A DNA stretch of 35,303 nucleotides from Promethearchaeia archaeon (lineage in GTDB: Archaea; Asgardarchaeota; Lokiarchaeia; Sigyniarchaeales; SOKP01), in NCBI GenBank assembly GCA_029856145.1, contig JAHQWK010000014.1, forward strand, positions 1 to 35,303. Direction: 5' to 3'. The translations under genes and the position numbers were made by a program. The notes under the pieces are model-generated. The model saw only the letters and a program-made list of their open reading frames with translations, searched no databases and was not told the origin of the DNA. Of this stretch, positions 1-8,657 are shown piece after piece; within the stretch, counting starts at the first letter, position 1; every line of letters begins with the position of its first letter.

Positions 1-1244
1 GGGATGTAACTGAGGATGAGTTTAAACTAATTTATGAGGTGTCAGAACATTCTGATGTTATCGGCACTTTACGAGGATTTGAGTATGAAGTTCCTATAGA
101 TTTCAAAAAGTTAGTAGAAAAACCATATGGTTTATTTGGAAGAACGGGAATTGGGAAGTCAATCCTGAATAAGATTCTATGTCTTTACATTTTAAAACAT
201 GAAGTATCTCAACTATTACTATTTGATATGCAAGGTGAATATGGTTTAGTTTCACGAGCAGACAAAACAAAGGGACTTGCATTTTATTTCCAACAAAAAA
301 TCCAGCTGTATCGCCTTAGTGAGTTAGATAAAAAGGATAAAGTGCTAGATGGATCAGAACAGTTTTTTATATATAAAGATAATATCTTGTCAGGAGATAT
401 TATTGCAAGCGCTCAGACTTTAAATGAACCTTCTATTAATACTCTTATCCAAATAGAGAACCTTTTAAGGAATGATCAAATCAAATATGATAATTTATTA
501 GCAGCTATACAAAATATAACTTCAGGAGAAGTTCAAACTCATAGAATCAATAATCTCTCTTTAGGAGCGTTGAAGAATAGAATCGTACCTTTTGAGAGAT
601 ATACGTTCTTAAAAGATCGAGGAGAATCTAAACGGGAGGATAGCATCGAACATATGTTTACAAAACTAATGGAAGGTAAATCCATCGTTATTGACTTTGG
701 GAAATATGGCACTAATACTCACTTATATCTATTTGTTGCTAATATGATTACAAGAAGACTGTATCATAAATATTCCCAAAAGGAAGATGAGGGCTCTTTA
801 CCTCCTTTAGTTGTTGTTGTGGAAGAGGCTCATAAATTTTTGAAATCTGGAATAATACAGCACACGATTTTTGACCGAATCGCACGAGAAACGCGAAAAT
901 TTCAGTTAACCATAGCGTTTGTAGACCAAAGACCTTCTCAAATTGATGAAGAAGTTTACTCTCAAATTGCTAACACTTTCGTTATGCACATGATTGATGA
1001 GAAAGATATCAAACGAGTTGTTCAGACGTTACCAGATTCAAAAAAATGGCGTGGGGTTATCTCTGGGCTTCAGAAAAGGCAATGTTTTATACGAGGAGAT
1101 GCTGTTGCGGTGCCCTCTATAGTTGAAATCTTTGACTATAATGATGAAAAAGAATTAAAGAAAAAGTTAGGAATAACAAAACCACTCTCAGAAACTCTTA
1201 AGGCTATAGAAGGATCAGACTTAACTGTTTTAGAAGATGATTAG
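1..1244 (+). CDS. herA: HerA-type hexameric DNA translocase ATPase (5' partial)
   Basis: ATP-driven DNA translocase of the HerA/FtsK-like family, which in archaea works with Mre11-Rad50 and NurA in resecting DNA ends. The reading frame is open from base 3 to the left edge with no stop, so the GTG at 39 is probably internal and the N-terminal HAS-barrel region lies outside the window. Counting from that GTG, Walker A is GRTGIGKS (residues 34-41), Walker B is LVVVVEEAHKF (about 257-267), and the downstream stretch IARETRKFQ then DQRPSQID (about 281-303) is typical HerA sensor/arginine-rich sequence. The next gene, the Mre11-Rad50 fusion, starts 40 bases downstream on the same strand, which supports a repair role. 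A role in phage defence, as in HerA-Sir2 type systems, is possible, but no partner effector is visible here. Confidence 0.88.
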   Translation, partial: DVTEDEFKLIYEVSEHSDVIGTLRGFEYEVPIDFKKLVEKPYGLFGRTGIGKSILNKILCLYILKHEVSQLLLFDMQGEYGLVSRADKTKGLAFYFQQKIQLYRLSELDKKDKVLDGSEQFFIYKDNILSGDIIASAQTLNEPSINTLIQIENLLRNDQIKYDNLLAAIQNITSGEVQTHRINNLSLGALKNRIVPFERYTFLKDRGESKREDSIEHMFTKLMEGKSIVIDFGKYGTNTHLYLFVANMITRRLYHKYSQKEDEGSLPPLVVVVEEAHKFLKSGIIQHTIFDRIARETRKFQLTIAFVDQRPSQIDEEVYSQIANTFVMHMIDEKDIKRVVQTLPDSKKWRGVISGLQKRQCFIRGDAVAVPSIVEIFDYNDEKELKKKLGITKPLSETLKAIEGSDLTVLEDD

Positions 1245-1284
1245 TATAATTAATTTTTTAAATAAATTGAAAAGGAATTAAATT

Positions 1285-4200
1285 ATGACAAGAATCTTTT
1301 TTATTGGAGATACTCACTTTGGAAAATCCTATCCTTTCAAAAGATTATATGAGCTTAATATTTCAGAAAGAAATTTGGATGTCATAAGTATTTGTGAGAA
1401 AATCGTTAACGCTGCTATTCAAGAAAAAGCAGAATTAGTAATTTTTCTTGGAGATCTCTACGATAGACAGAATATATCTCCAACAGTAAGAAAGATTGTA
1501 AGAGAACATATTTTCATTCCCTTAAATAAAAATGATATGAAAACAATAATTATCGGGGGAAATCATGATTCTATTAGAAATCCTAAAAGAGGAGCAGATA
1601 TTCAAGAATTATCTAATTTTCCGAATGTAGAAGTATATACTGGGCTTACATCAAAAATAATTGAAAAAAATGGTGTTAGAATTGGTATAATTTTTCTACC
1701 TTATATCCATTCTGATGTTCTAGTAAATTTTGCTAAAGAAAAAAATATCCCAATAGATCAAGATCAACATAACTATAGAATCGCTCAGCATATATTTGAA
1801 AATTATATTAAACAATTATGCGAAGGAGACCTTAGGGATTGTGATAAAAAAATTCTTTTAGGTCATTATTATTTAGATGGAGCAAAGATTCGCGAAGTTA
1901 ACAATCCTTCAATGATCTATGGAGAATTTAAGTTTAGCAAACAAATGGTTCAAAAGAATTTTTTCGACCTTGTTATTTTTGGACATGTTCATCTAAAACA
2001 AGTAATGTGGAATGATGAAAGAATTGTAATTCCTGGGGCTATCGATCAAATTGATATAGGAGAAAGAGATACTGATAAATTTTATTGCGTATATGATGTA
2101 GATTCAGATACTTTAGAATATCGAGAGATTGATTGTAGAAAACATGTAAAAACAGAGTTAGAAATTCCGGATGATTGTGAAGATTTAAATACATACTTAT
2201 TAGAGAATCTACCAAATAACGTAGAAATTAAAGATTCTGTATGTAAAGTAATAATTCATTATCCAAGGGGAAAAGAGACCAAAATTGATAAAAATAAGGT
2301 TGAGAAACATCTTAAAAAGTCGTTCTATACAGACATTAATTATAAGGAGAAAACTGAGAAAAAACTAGGAAGTCTAAGAGAAGTAAACTTGGACCCTAAA
2401 AGTCTATATCAAGATTTCCTTTATCAAAAATATAGAAATCATACTTATTATAATGATTTAAAATCAATCGGATTTGATCTTCTTGAAAAAGAATTATCAT
2501 CTGTTGATCTTACAGCAAAAGGCTCAATTTCTATCAAATCCATAGATATGCAGAATTTTAATAAGTATGGAAAGGGACCAAACAAAATAATTTTTGATAA
2601 AGATTTATATGTGATTAAAGGTCCTACAGGATCTGGTAAATCTTCTATTTTAGATGCAATTACGTTTGCGTTATTTAAAAGAAACACTCGAAAGGATGTC
2701 GGTCTTAATTTGGATGAAATTCTTTATCAAAATGGGTATGTTAATTTGGAAATGTTAATAGGGGATAATGTCTTAACGGTAAAAAGAAGTCAAAGATCTC
2801 CTAAATTGGATATAAAACTTGATGATGAGCCTCTCTTTTTAGGATTAAAGGTTCCAGAAAAAGAAAAAAGATTAGAAAGCATCATCGGATATGATTATGA
2901 GGCATTTATATCCTCGTTCTTTATCCGTCAACAAGAACTACAGATTTTCTCCACTTTATCATCTTCAGATCGGCATGAACGGCTTGTAAAATTGTTCAAA
3001 TTAAAAATATTTCAAAATATCTACAAAAAGCTAAAATCTACAATTAATGAGTTTGAGGGAAAACAACAAAAATTAGAAGGAATTATCATAGGAAAAGAGG
3101 AGAGATTTGATGAGTTACCTCAAAAGGAAAAGGATTTGAAATTAAAGGTTGATGAATTAGGAACAAAAGAAAAGGAACGAGATCAACTTTCAAGAGAAGT
3201 TCAAAATATAAGAGAGCAATTAGAAACCCTCCAAGAAGAAGCTACTCAATATGCAAGTACTCAAGAACGGATCAAAGAAATGAATGAAGAAATCGAAAAG
3301 AATAAGAATGACATTATAAATTACGAAAATCAACAAACCGAATTTGCAGAACTCCAAAAAAAATTAAATGAACTAAAGGATTTCAAAGAAGAAAAAATAA
3401 GAATGGAGAAACTAAAAGAATCGATTGAAACAAAGTTACATGAAAAGGAATTGATTGACACAGAAATTAAGAATTATAACAATCTAATAGCACAGACTGA
3501 AAAACAATTTACTACCCAATTGAAGTCGATAAAACATCAAGTTGAAGACAAAGAAGATCGTTTTTCACAGTTAGATGTTGATATGACAAAAGAGGAAGCA
3601 TTTAATATCTTAAAGGAAGATGGAATTTTAACAGAAAGACTTTCTCGACTTCAAAATGTAGAAATTCCTATGGCCAAAGAATATAATGACTCTACGCGTC
3701 TCAATGAATTCACTTCATTAGTTAAAAAAACTCAAAAAGAAGTATCATTACTTCAACCTAAACAAAAGCAGATATCAAAGGATATATTCATTGCTGATGA
3801 GTTAAAAAGCGATCAAAATGTCTTAAAAGATCAAATTATGGATATAGAGAAAAAGAAACAAGAAGAATTCGAGGAATTTTATGAAGAAATTAGGAAATTA
3901 GAAAAGCTCACTCAAGAAAAAAGTCTAAATGAAGATTTCAATGAAAAATTACAATTAGCAAAATCAGAATTAAGCATAATTCAAGAAGAAGAACAAGAGA
4001 AAGAATCATTAGAAGCACAATTGCGTAAATTGAAGGATTATTCACTTTTAATAGAGAAAGTAGAGAAAGATATTACTCAATTGAATAAGAACCTTAAGAC
4101 TTTAGATGATAAATTAATGAAATTAGAGTCGTCATATAAAAAGTATCTAGATATTGTTGAAGTATTTGGTAGACAACAACAAGAGTTACAAGACTTTGAA

Positions 4201-4854
4201 AGTACTATCAAAGGACTCCAAGTAGAAATTGGTTATATTACAAAGGATATAAAGGCTATAATGAAAACTAAAGACGAAGTAAAGAAAATCAAGAAAGAAC
4301 TTAAGGATATCAAAAACAACGTAGAAATCTATACTCTATTACGTAAAGATATATTTCATTTAAATGGTGTTCCTAGGTTTGCTATTGAAAAAATTTTACC
4401 TGAAATATCGATAAGGGCTTCTGAAATCTTAAGTGATCTTACAGATGGAAAGTTTAATCTAATTAGCTTTAAACCTTTAGGGGGCACTAGAGTAGGTTTT
4501 GAGATCTACGTATTTGATGGAGAGCGTGATCGTGAGGCAAGTAGTTTTTCAGGGGGAGAAAAAACACAAATAAATGCAGCTATACGGTTTGCGATTATGG
4601 AAAAAATTTCCGAAATTCCAGATACCACTGGAGCTTTGTTTCGAAAATCTAATACACTATTAATTGATGAGGGGGATCTGGGAACTTTAGATGATGAAAC
4701 TGCTCGGCAACGATTTGTTGATAAGATTTTCGAATTAAAATCAATGTTTAAGAAAATAATCCTTATAACTCATTTAGAAGATGTAGCAGAACAGTTTCCT
4801 AACAGGATTGTTATAGGATGGAATGAGTTAGGTAACTCAAAAATTTATCATTAA
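1285..4854 (+). CDS. mre11-rad50: Mre11-Rad50 (SbcD-SbcC) single-chain fusion nuclease/ATPase
   Basis: One 1189-residue protein joins the Mre11 nuclease to the Rad50 ATPase, normally two separate subunits of the DNA double-strand-break processing complex. The N-terminal calcineurin-like phosphoesterase has all expected motifs: GDTHFGK (D9, H11), GDLYDR (D57), GGNHDS (N93, H94), GHYYL (H194) and GHVHL (H234, H236). Residues about 300-410 link to Rad50. Rad50 shows Walker A GPTGSGKSS (446-454), Q-loop FFIRQQ (545-550), a long two-arm coiled coil (about 580-1010), signature FSGGEK (1088-1093), Walker B TLLIDEGD (1124-1131) and an H-loop at H1163. All seven cysteines lie at or before residue 320, so the CxxC zinc hook at the coiled-coil apex is absent. 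A Shine-Dalgarno AAAGGA (1271-1276) precedes the ATG. No stop or frameshift lies between the two halves. Confidence 0.95.
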   Translation: MTRIFFIGDTHFGKSYPFKRLYELNISERNLDVISICEKIVNAAIQEKAELVIFLGDLYDRQNISPTVRKIVREHIFIPLNKNDMKTIIIGGNHDSIRNPKRGADIQELSNFPNVEVYTGLTSKIIEKNGVRIGIIFLPYIHSDVLVNFAKEKNIPIDQDQHNYRIAQHIFENYIKQLCEGDLRDCDKKILLGHYYLDGAKIREVNNPSMIYGEFKFSKQMVQKNFFDLVIFGHVHLKQVMWNDERIVIPGAIDQIDIGERDTDKFYCVYDVDSDTLEYREIDCRKHVKTELEIPDDCEDLNTYLLENLPNNVEIKDSVCKVIIHYPRGKETKIDKNKVEKHLKKSFYTDINYKEKTEKKLGSLREVNLDPKSLYQDFLYQKYRNHTYYNDLKSIGFDLLEKELSSVDLTAKGSISIKSIDMQNFNKYGKGPNKIIFDKDLYVIKGPTGSGKSSILDAITFALFKRNTRKDVGLNLDEILYQNGYVNLEMLIGDNVLTVKRSQRSPKLDIKLDDEPLFLGLKVPEKEKRLESIIGYDYEAFISSFFIRQQELQIFSTLSSSDRHERLVKLFKLKIFQNIYKKLKSTINEFEGKQQKLEGIIIGKEERFDELPQKEKDLKLKVDELGTKEKERDQLSREVQNIREQLETLQEEATQYASTQERIKEMNEEIEKNKNDIINYENQQTEFAELQKKLNELKDFKEEKIRMEKLKESIETKLHEKELIDTEIKNYNNLIAQTEKQFTTQLKSIKHQVEDKEDRFSQLDVDMTKEEAFNILKEDGILTERLSRLQNVEIPMAKEYNDSTRLNEFTSLVKKTQKEVSLLQPKQKQISKDIFIADELKSDQNVLKDQIMDIEKKKQEEFEEFYEEIRKLEKLTQEKSLNEDFNEKLQLAKSELSIIQEEEQEKESLEAQLRKLKDYSLLIEKVEKDITQLNKNLKTLDDKLMKLESSYKKYLDIVEVFGRQQQELQDFESTIKGLQVEIGYITKDIKAIMKTKDEVKKIKKELKDIKNNVEIYTLLRKDIFHLNGVPRFAIEKILPEISIRASEILSDLTDGKFNLISFKPLGGTRVGFEIYVFDGERDREASSFSGGEKTQINAAIRFAIMEKISEIPDTTGALFRKSNTLLIDEGDLGTLDDETARQRFVDKIFELKSMFKKIILITHLEDVAEQFPNRIVIGWNELGNSKIYH

Positions 4855-4974
4855 TATTTAAGAAATATAGAAGTGATGAAAGATTTTGAATCAATATAGA
4901 ATAAAAAATATATTTAAAAATATCAATAATAAAATTTCGAAGATATTTATAAAAAAGAAAAAGAGGGTGAAATT

Positions 4975-5949
4975 ATGATAATTGAATTTCGATTTAACTC
5001 CAAGTCGTCAGGACAAAATGTACCTGAAGCTATTAGAATTGCCCTAAAATGTGGAGGTTTTATTGAAGATAGATTTTATAAAATTAAATTTGATGATCCT
5101 CAAGATAAGAATTTAAAGAATTTGTTTGCCTTAGTGGGAAATCTCAAGGGAACTGCTATTATATTGGAAGATGAGGAGCCAGTTATAGCACGTAAATTTT
5201 TTAATGCTGTAAACTGTCCAGAAAAGCTCATCTGCAAAGGAACTTGTCAGCATGTAAAGTTTGGCTATTATGATATCCTAGATTTCCTTGATGCACATTC
5301 AGAAAGCATTGAGAATAATGTATTTTCCACGTCAGAACATAATATAATTAGATACCTGTCGGACTTCTTAGAAGAGGTTGAAGAAAATAGATTTAAAGTG
5401 AATAAGGAATTGTTTCTAAATTACTTTAGACAAGAAACTGATATGGAGAATAAATTCTGTAAAAAATATAATATTCATAAAGCTCAAGAAGCAATACAGA
5501 AGTTACCAGATGAAATAAAACTAATTCCTTATGAAGAATCTCAGGAATATCTTGAGAAATATGAAGAAGAACTTGATATTGAGAGTATGATTCGAGGAAT
5601 TTTAAGGCACAGTGAGATAAGTACAGAACTAACTATACCCGAAATTATAGAATGTTCTAAAACAATAACTTACTTAATAACAGCATATTTCATATCTTTA
5701 GAGAATTCAGATGTTTTAATATCTTCGTTTCCTGAATTAAAACTAATTTCATTTACAAAGCTAATTCTTGATGAAGATTATGAACATATTGATGAATTGG
5801 AAGATGAGCAAATGAAATATATTGTAGCCAAAGAGAAAGAATTCTTTTGTGCATCAAATCCTTTTTCAAAACTATATTTCAGACTTTTTCAAGAACAAGA
5901 TAATACTCTAAAAGACAAACTCGAAATGCTTAAAAAACTGAAAAAATAA
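4975..5949 (+). CDS. Unrecognised 324-aa protein with cysteine cluster, downstream of Mre11-Rad50
   Basis: I do not recognise this family. The start is well supported by the strong Shine-Dalgarno GAGGGTGA ending 4 bases before the ATG. The N-terminal half (about 1-110) looks like a compact alpha/beta domain and carries a cysteine cluster, C-x5-C-x3-C-x-H around residues 82-94, suited to a zinc or iron-sulfur site. The C-terminal half is acidic and mostly helical, with no membrane segments. It follows the HerA and Mre11-Rad50 genes on the same strand, 120 bases downstream, in a position where NurA nuclease is often found in archaeal operons. I see no NurA-like DxE nuclease motif pattern, so an accessory or regulatory subunit of the end-processing machinery is a guess from context only. 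Confidence 0.7.
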   Translation: MIIEFRFNSKSSGQNVPEAIRIALKCGGFIEDRFYKIKFDDPQDKNLKNLFALVGNLKGTAIILEDEEPVIARKFFNAVNCPEKLICKGTCQHVKFGYYDILDFLDAHSESIENNVFSTSEHNIIRYLSDFLEEVEENRFKVNKELFLNYFRQETDMENKFCKKYNIHKAQEAIQKLPDEIKLIPYEESQEYLEKYEEELDIESMIRGILRHSEISTELTIPEIIECSKTITYLITAYFISLENSDVLISSFPELKLISFTKLILDEDYEHIDELEDEQMKYIVAKEKEFFCASNPFSKLYFRLFQEQDNTLKDKLEMLKKLKK

Positions 5950-5994
5950 AAACAGTGCACGGACAAGATACATAAAAATGTCATAGAGATCAAT

Positions 5995-6408
5995 TCAAGG
6001 TTCTTTATATTGTATATTTATAGAACAAATGTCATATTTAATTTTCATTTTTTTGAATATTTCTTCTAACACTTCTCCCCTAAATGAGTGAAGGCATTCT
6101 GTAAAGTGACAGCGTAGGTTTATATCTTCAAGTGCAGTATCTATTATATCTTTTAATATATCAATATTTTTGATATTGTTTCTATTTAAAATATCATAGT
6201 CATCATCTATATTATAAAGGTCCCAATTCCAAGAAAGTAATAAAATGGTTCTGAAATGTTCTTCTAATGTAACTTCACGATCATTCACATATCTCTTAAA
6301 AATTTCTTCATATTCCAATTTACCTAATAATTTTTCTCTTAATTTTTCTCTCAACTCCTCATATTCTAATAATTTATTAGTTTCAGTTATTTTTTCTTTC
6401 AGATTCAT
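5995..6408 (-). CDS. Unrecognised 137-aa charged helical protein
   Basis: A small minus-strand gene starting at ATG 6408 with a GAGGT Shine-Dalgarno about 8 bases upstream on its strand. The product is highly charged and predicted mostly helical, opening with an E/K/L-rich stretch (residues 1-35), with no recognisable catalytic motif and no membrane segment. Two cysteines near the C-terminus (HFTECLH, YDICS) are not arranged as a metal site. It is convergent with the 324-residue protein (stop codons about 45 bases apart) and divergent from the gene at 6670, sharing with it an intergenic region that holds two palindromes. An overlapping plus-strand open frame (6245-6547) looks like a shadow, being rich in Ser, Asn and Leu from antisense AT-rich sequence. 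Confidence 0.6.
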   Translation of the reverse strand: MNLKEKITETNKLLEYEELREKLREKLLGKLEYEEIFKRYVNDREVTLEEHFRTILLLSWNWDLYNIDDDYDILNRNNIKNIDILKDIIDTALEDINLRCHFTECLHSFRGEVLEEIFKKMKIKYDICSINIQYKEP

Positions 6409-6546
6409 ACTTCATTACCTCTTGATTTATATTTGTCTTTATAATAAAATACTATTTTTAATAAAGGAAAATTCCAAAAGTTCCCTCTATTCTAATCTTG
6501 TCTTAATAATACCCATGTACTTTCTCAGATATAAATATTTTGTTTA

Positions 6547-6576
6547 GAAGATTGGTTAATCCCCACATTAACCAAT
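6547..6576. repeat. Palindromic repeat copy 1 (possible operator)
   Basis: Perfect inverted repeat with 10-base arms ATTGGTTAAT (6551-6560) and ATTAACCAAT (6567-6576) around the 6-base spacer CCCCAC. Together with the preceding GAAG it forms a 30-base unit that recurs 38 bases later. It lies in the divergent region between the genes starting at 6408 (-) and 6670 (+). Confidence 0.75.
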
Positions 6577-6584
6577 AGTAATTT

Positions 6585-6614
6585 GAAGATTAGTTAATCC
6601 CTTCATTAACCAAT
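6585..6614. repeat. Palindromic repeat copy 2 (possible operator)
   Basis: Second copy of the 30-base palindromic unit: arms ATTAGTTAAT (6589-6598) and ATTAACCAAT (6605-6614), one mismatch between arms, spacer CCCTTC. It ends just before a T-rich, TATA-like stretch (TTTTTATAG, around 6620-6628) that could serve the gene at 6670, so a transcription-factor site is the simplest reading. A hairpin followed by T-rich sequence could also act as a terminator, but no gene ends here. Confidence 0.7.
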
Positions 6615-6669
6615 TTTTCTTTTTATAGAAATGAAATAAATGGTATAAACAAAAAAATTATCAAAGACC

Positions 6670-7083
6670 ATGACAAGAAAAATAAACAGATTGGATATTA
6701 GAGAAGTGTCCTTGAAAATGAGAAGTGAAATTGATAGCATGTCCCGCTCTGATCCACGACTACTCGTATTTCTTGAATTCTTCCATAAGACGTTTCTCAA
6801 ATTAGTGAAAAAGATACAATTGCCTGTTAATACAGATGTACTAAATGCCGTAATAGGTGATTGTATTGAGGACGATGACAGGTTTCCGGATAGAAGCGAA
6901 ATAAATATGACAACGGGAGGATACTCTTTAGGTGAAATTTTCAATTATTTTAATAACTTTCTAAGTTCTACTTCCGACCTCATTCAGTTAATGTATATGT
7001 ATGGATTCAGTCAAGGGATATTAAACAGGATTATGAGGAAATTAAGGATTGAGTATGAAATTCCCCCACCATTTCCTGTGTAA
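6670..7083 (+). CDS. Unrecognised 137-aa protein
   Basis: First gene of a plus-strand run reaching 14.4 kb. The product is a small, mainly helical soluble protein with no cysteine motif or membrane segment; it ends in a Pro-rich tail (EIPPPFPV). I do not recognise the family. No clear Shine-Dalgarno lies before the ATG, while a TATA-like TTTTTATAG sits about 42-50 bases upstream and two palindromes sit directly upstream of that, suggesting regulated transcription with a short leader. An antisense frame (6606-6944) is rejected as a shadow. The TFIIB-like gene follows after 88 bases. Confidence 0.6.
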   Translation: MTRKINRLDIREVSLKMRSEIDSMSRSDPRLLVFLEFFHKTFLKLVKKIQLPVNTDVLNAVIGDCIEDDDRFPDRSEINMTTGGYSLGEIFNYFNNFLSSTSDLIQLMYMYGFSQGILNRIMRKLRIEYEIPPPFPV

Positions 7084-7155
7084 ACATTATTACTTTTAAT
7101 TGCCGAGTAATCAAAGTCATTTATTTCATTTCCAATTTTTTCTTTATAAAGAAAT

Positions 7156-7162
7156 AGGTGAT
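7156..7162 (+). promoter_or_regulatory. Shine-Dalgarno fixing the start of the TFIIB-like gene
   Basis: AGGTGAT lies 9 bases upstream of ATG 7172, a near-ideal ribosome binding site. It favours this start over the in-frame TTG at 7100, which would place the site inside the gene and add 24 residues with no recognisable pattern. Confidence 0.65.
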
Positions 7163-7171
7163 TCATCTTGC

Positions 7172-8605
7172 ATGACTCAATCTATTCAAATTAACAAGAA
7201 TAATTACAATGTACTCAGGCAACAATTTATCCAAACTCTAACCGACATAGACCAAATTCAATATAGTGATTTATTTGAGGAGTTTATATCAGTATTTAAT
7301 ACGGTACACTCGAAGATAAGGAGATATACTAAATATCGTAATATTAATCTTGCGTTTCCCCCTATTCTCTATATGTTTTTAAAGGTAAATGCTGTAGTGA
7401 TTAATAGACATATATTCTCCCAAAGTCTTGATTTAGCTTATAATCAACTTGTAAAAGACATGAAAAATTTTATTCCCTTGTATCCTGATTTTAAAAATCG
7501 CGATAAATCTCGGATGATATTTGCAATTATAGAGGATGTTGTAAGCTATTTTGACTTGCACCACCATTTTACTGATAACACTAAATTGCTTTATAACCAT
7601 TTTTATCCCTTACTCCAATTTACCTCAGAAGAACTTAGTGCGGGCGTTATTCTAGTCTTAACATTGACCGTTTCTGGGATTACTTCAATCAATATGGCCC
7701 AAATCTGTGAAAGGATCTGCGTTTCGAGTGGTTCAGTTTCGAATAAAATAAATAAGTATATTATTCCAAAATTAGGCATTCCCAATTTCCAATCCCCCAT
7801 TAATTCAGCATATTTATTAAGAGAAAAATTAGTGTCATTGATGACATTTCACCCAGTGCCTTGCCCTAGTACTTCTCTTACTGCCCCTTTAATTGAGAGA
7901 TCTTCTCTATGGACAAAAAACTTAAATGAACAATCCCTTCTATTGCTGAATATTATAATTGAAAGGATAACTAAGAAACAGAGTAACTATGAGCTACTAT
8001 CAAGATCAGAATTTCTCATTCATAGAAATATAAAAACCATTAGAAAGAATATAGACTATTTCATTAAATTATTGAAGCGAAAAAACATTAAACGAGATCA
8101 TAAAAGAATTGTGGGTGTATCTATTGCTTTCGCTTGCCCCAGAGCCTCGTTAAAAGCTATTTCGAGATTAATAGAGGTTTCAGGGAGTTCTTCTTTGAGT
8201 TGTTTATTCCAGAAAATAAGTCATAAAGGAACCTTTACCCAATATGCCAGTAAATTTCCCTATTTAGATTCCCATTATGCTAAGGAAGTCTTTCGAATAC
8301 TAAAGTATCACATCAAATCTTTAGATCTTGACTACAAATTCTATTGTATTGATTCCAAGCCTAAAACTATTTGCAATAGCATTGAGAAAATATGTGAAAT
8401 CGCAAACGAGATCGGTTTTCGGACACGAGAGCCTTTGATTGTTGCCACCAGCATAGCGCTTACAGACCCAAACTTATCTCAAAATGACATTAGCCAGTTC
8501 ATGACGGACACACTAAATATTCATGTTAATCACACCACATTTAGTCATTGTGTAAGATTATTTAGAGTTGTTAAGTTAGATGATCAAATTGAGAAAAACA
8601 CATAA
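7172..8605 (+). CDS. TFIIB-like multi-cyclin-fold protein lacking a zinc ribbon
   Basis: A 477-residue protein that resembles archaeal TFB / eukaryotic TFIIB in its repeated cyclin-like helical modules. The clearest runs from about residue 100 to 185, with helix pattern IIEDVVSYFDL ... LYNHFYPLL ... AGVILVLTLTVSGITSINMAQICE ... SSGSVSNKINKYI, matching the TFB arrangement (helix, species-access helix, SGVS-type helix-turn-helix). Similar modules appear at about 255-345 (RDHKRIVGVSIAFACPRASL then SGSSSLS) and about 395-470 (REPLIVATSIALTDPNLSQN). Residues 1-95 may form a fourth. No CxxC zinc ribbon is present, so it probably cannot recruit RNA polymerase like a normal TFB. It could be a DNA-binding regulator derived from TFB. 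The family call is by pattern only; the location in an otherwise unknown operon-like run gives no firm role. Confidence 0.55.
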   Translation: MTQSIQINKNNYNVLRQQFIQTLTDIDQIQYSDLFEEFISVFNTVHSKIRRYTKYRNINLAFPPILYMFLKVNAVVINRHIFSQSLDLAYNQLVKDMKNFIPLYPDFKNRDKSRMIFAIIEDVVSYFDLHHHFTDNTKLLYNHFYPLLQFTSEELSAGVILVLTLTVSGITSINMAQICERICVSSGSVSNKINKYIIPKLGIPNFQSPINSAYLLREKLVSLMTFHPVPCPSTSLTAPLIERSSLWTKNLNEQSLLLLNIIIERITKKQSNYELLSRSEFLIHRNIKTIRKNIDYFIKLLKRKNIKRDHKRIVGVSIAFACPRASLKAISRLIEVSGSSSLSCLFQKISHKGTFTQYASKFPYLDSHYAKEVFRILKYHIKSLDLDYKFYCIDSKPKTICNSIEKICEIANEIGFRTREPLIVATSIALTDPNLSQNDISQFMTDTLNIHVNHTTFSHCVRLFRVVKLDDQIEKNT

Positions 8606-8657
8606 TTATTTTTACTTGATTTTTTATTATATATCCTATAACTAGAAGACAAAATTG

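Noticed and set aside
39..1244. HerA gene complete with GTG start at 39
   Set aside because: The frame is open to the left edge with sensible residues, so the GTG is likely internal and the gene 5' partial.
2448..2687. Minus-strand 79-residue frame inside the Mre11-Rad50 gene
   Set aside because: It overlaps conserved coding sequence including Walker A, and has no independent signal.
6245..6547. Plus-strand 100-residue frame opposite the 137-aa gene
   Set aside because: Composition is a typical antisense artefact of AT-rich coding sequence, and the minus-strand gene has a Shine-Dalgarno.
6547..6614. CRISPR repeat-spacer array
   Set aside because: Only two units, separated by just 8 bases, and the units themselves are palindromes; no cas genes are nearby.
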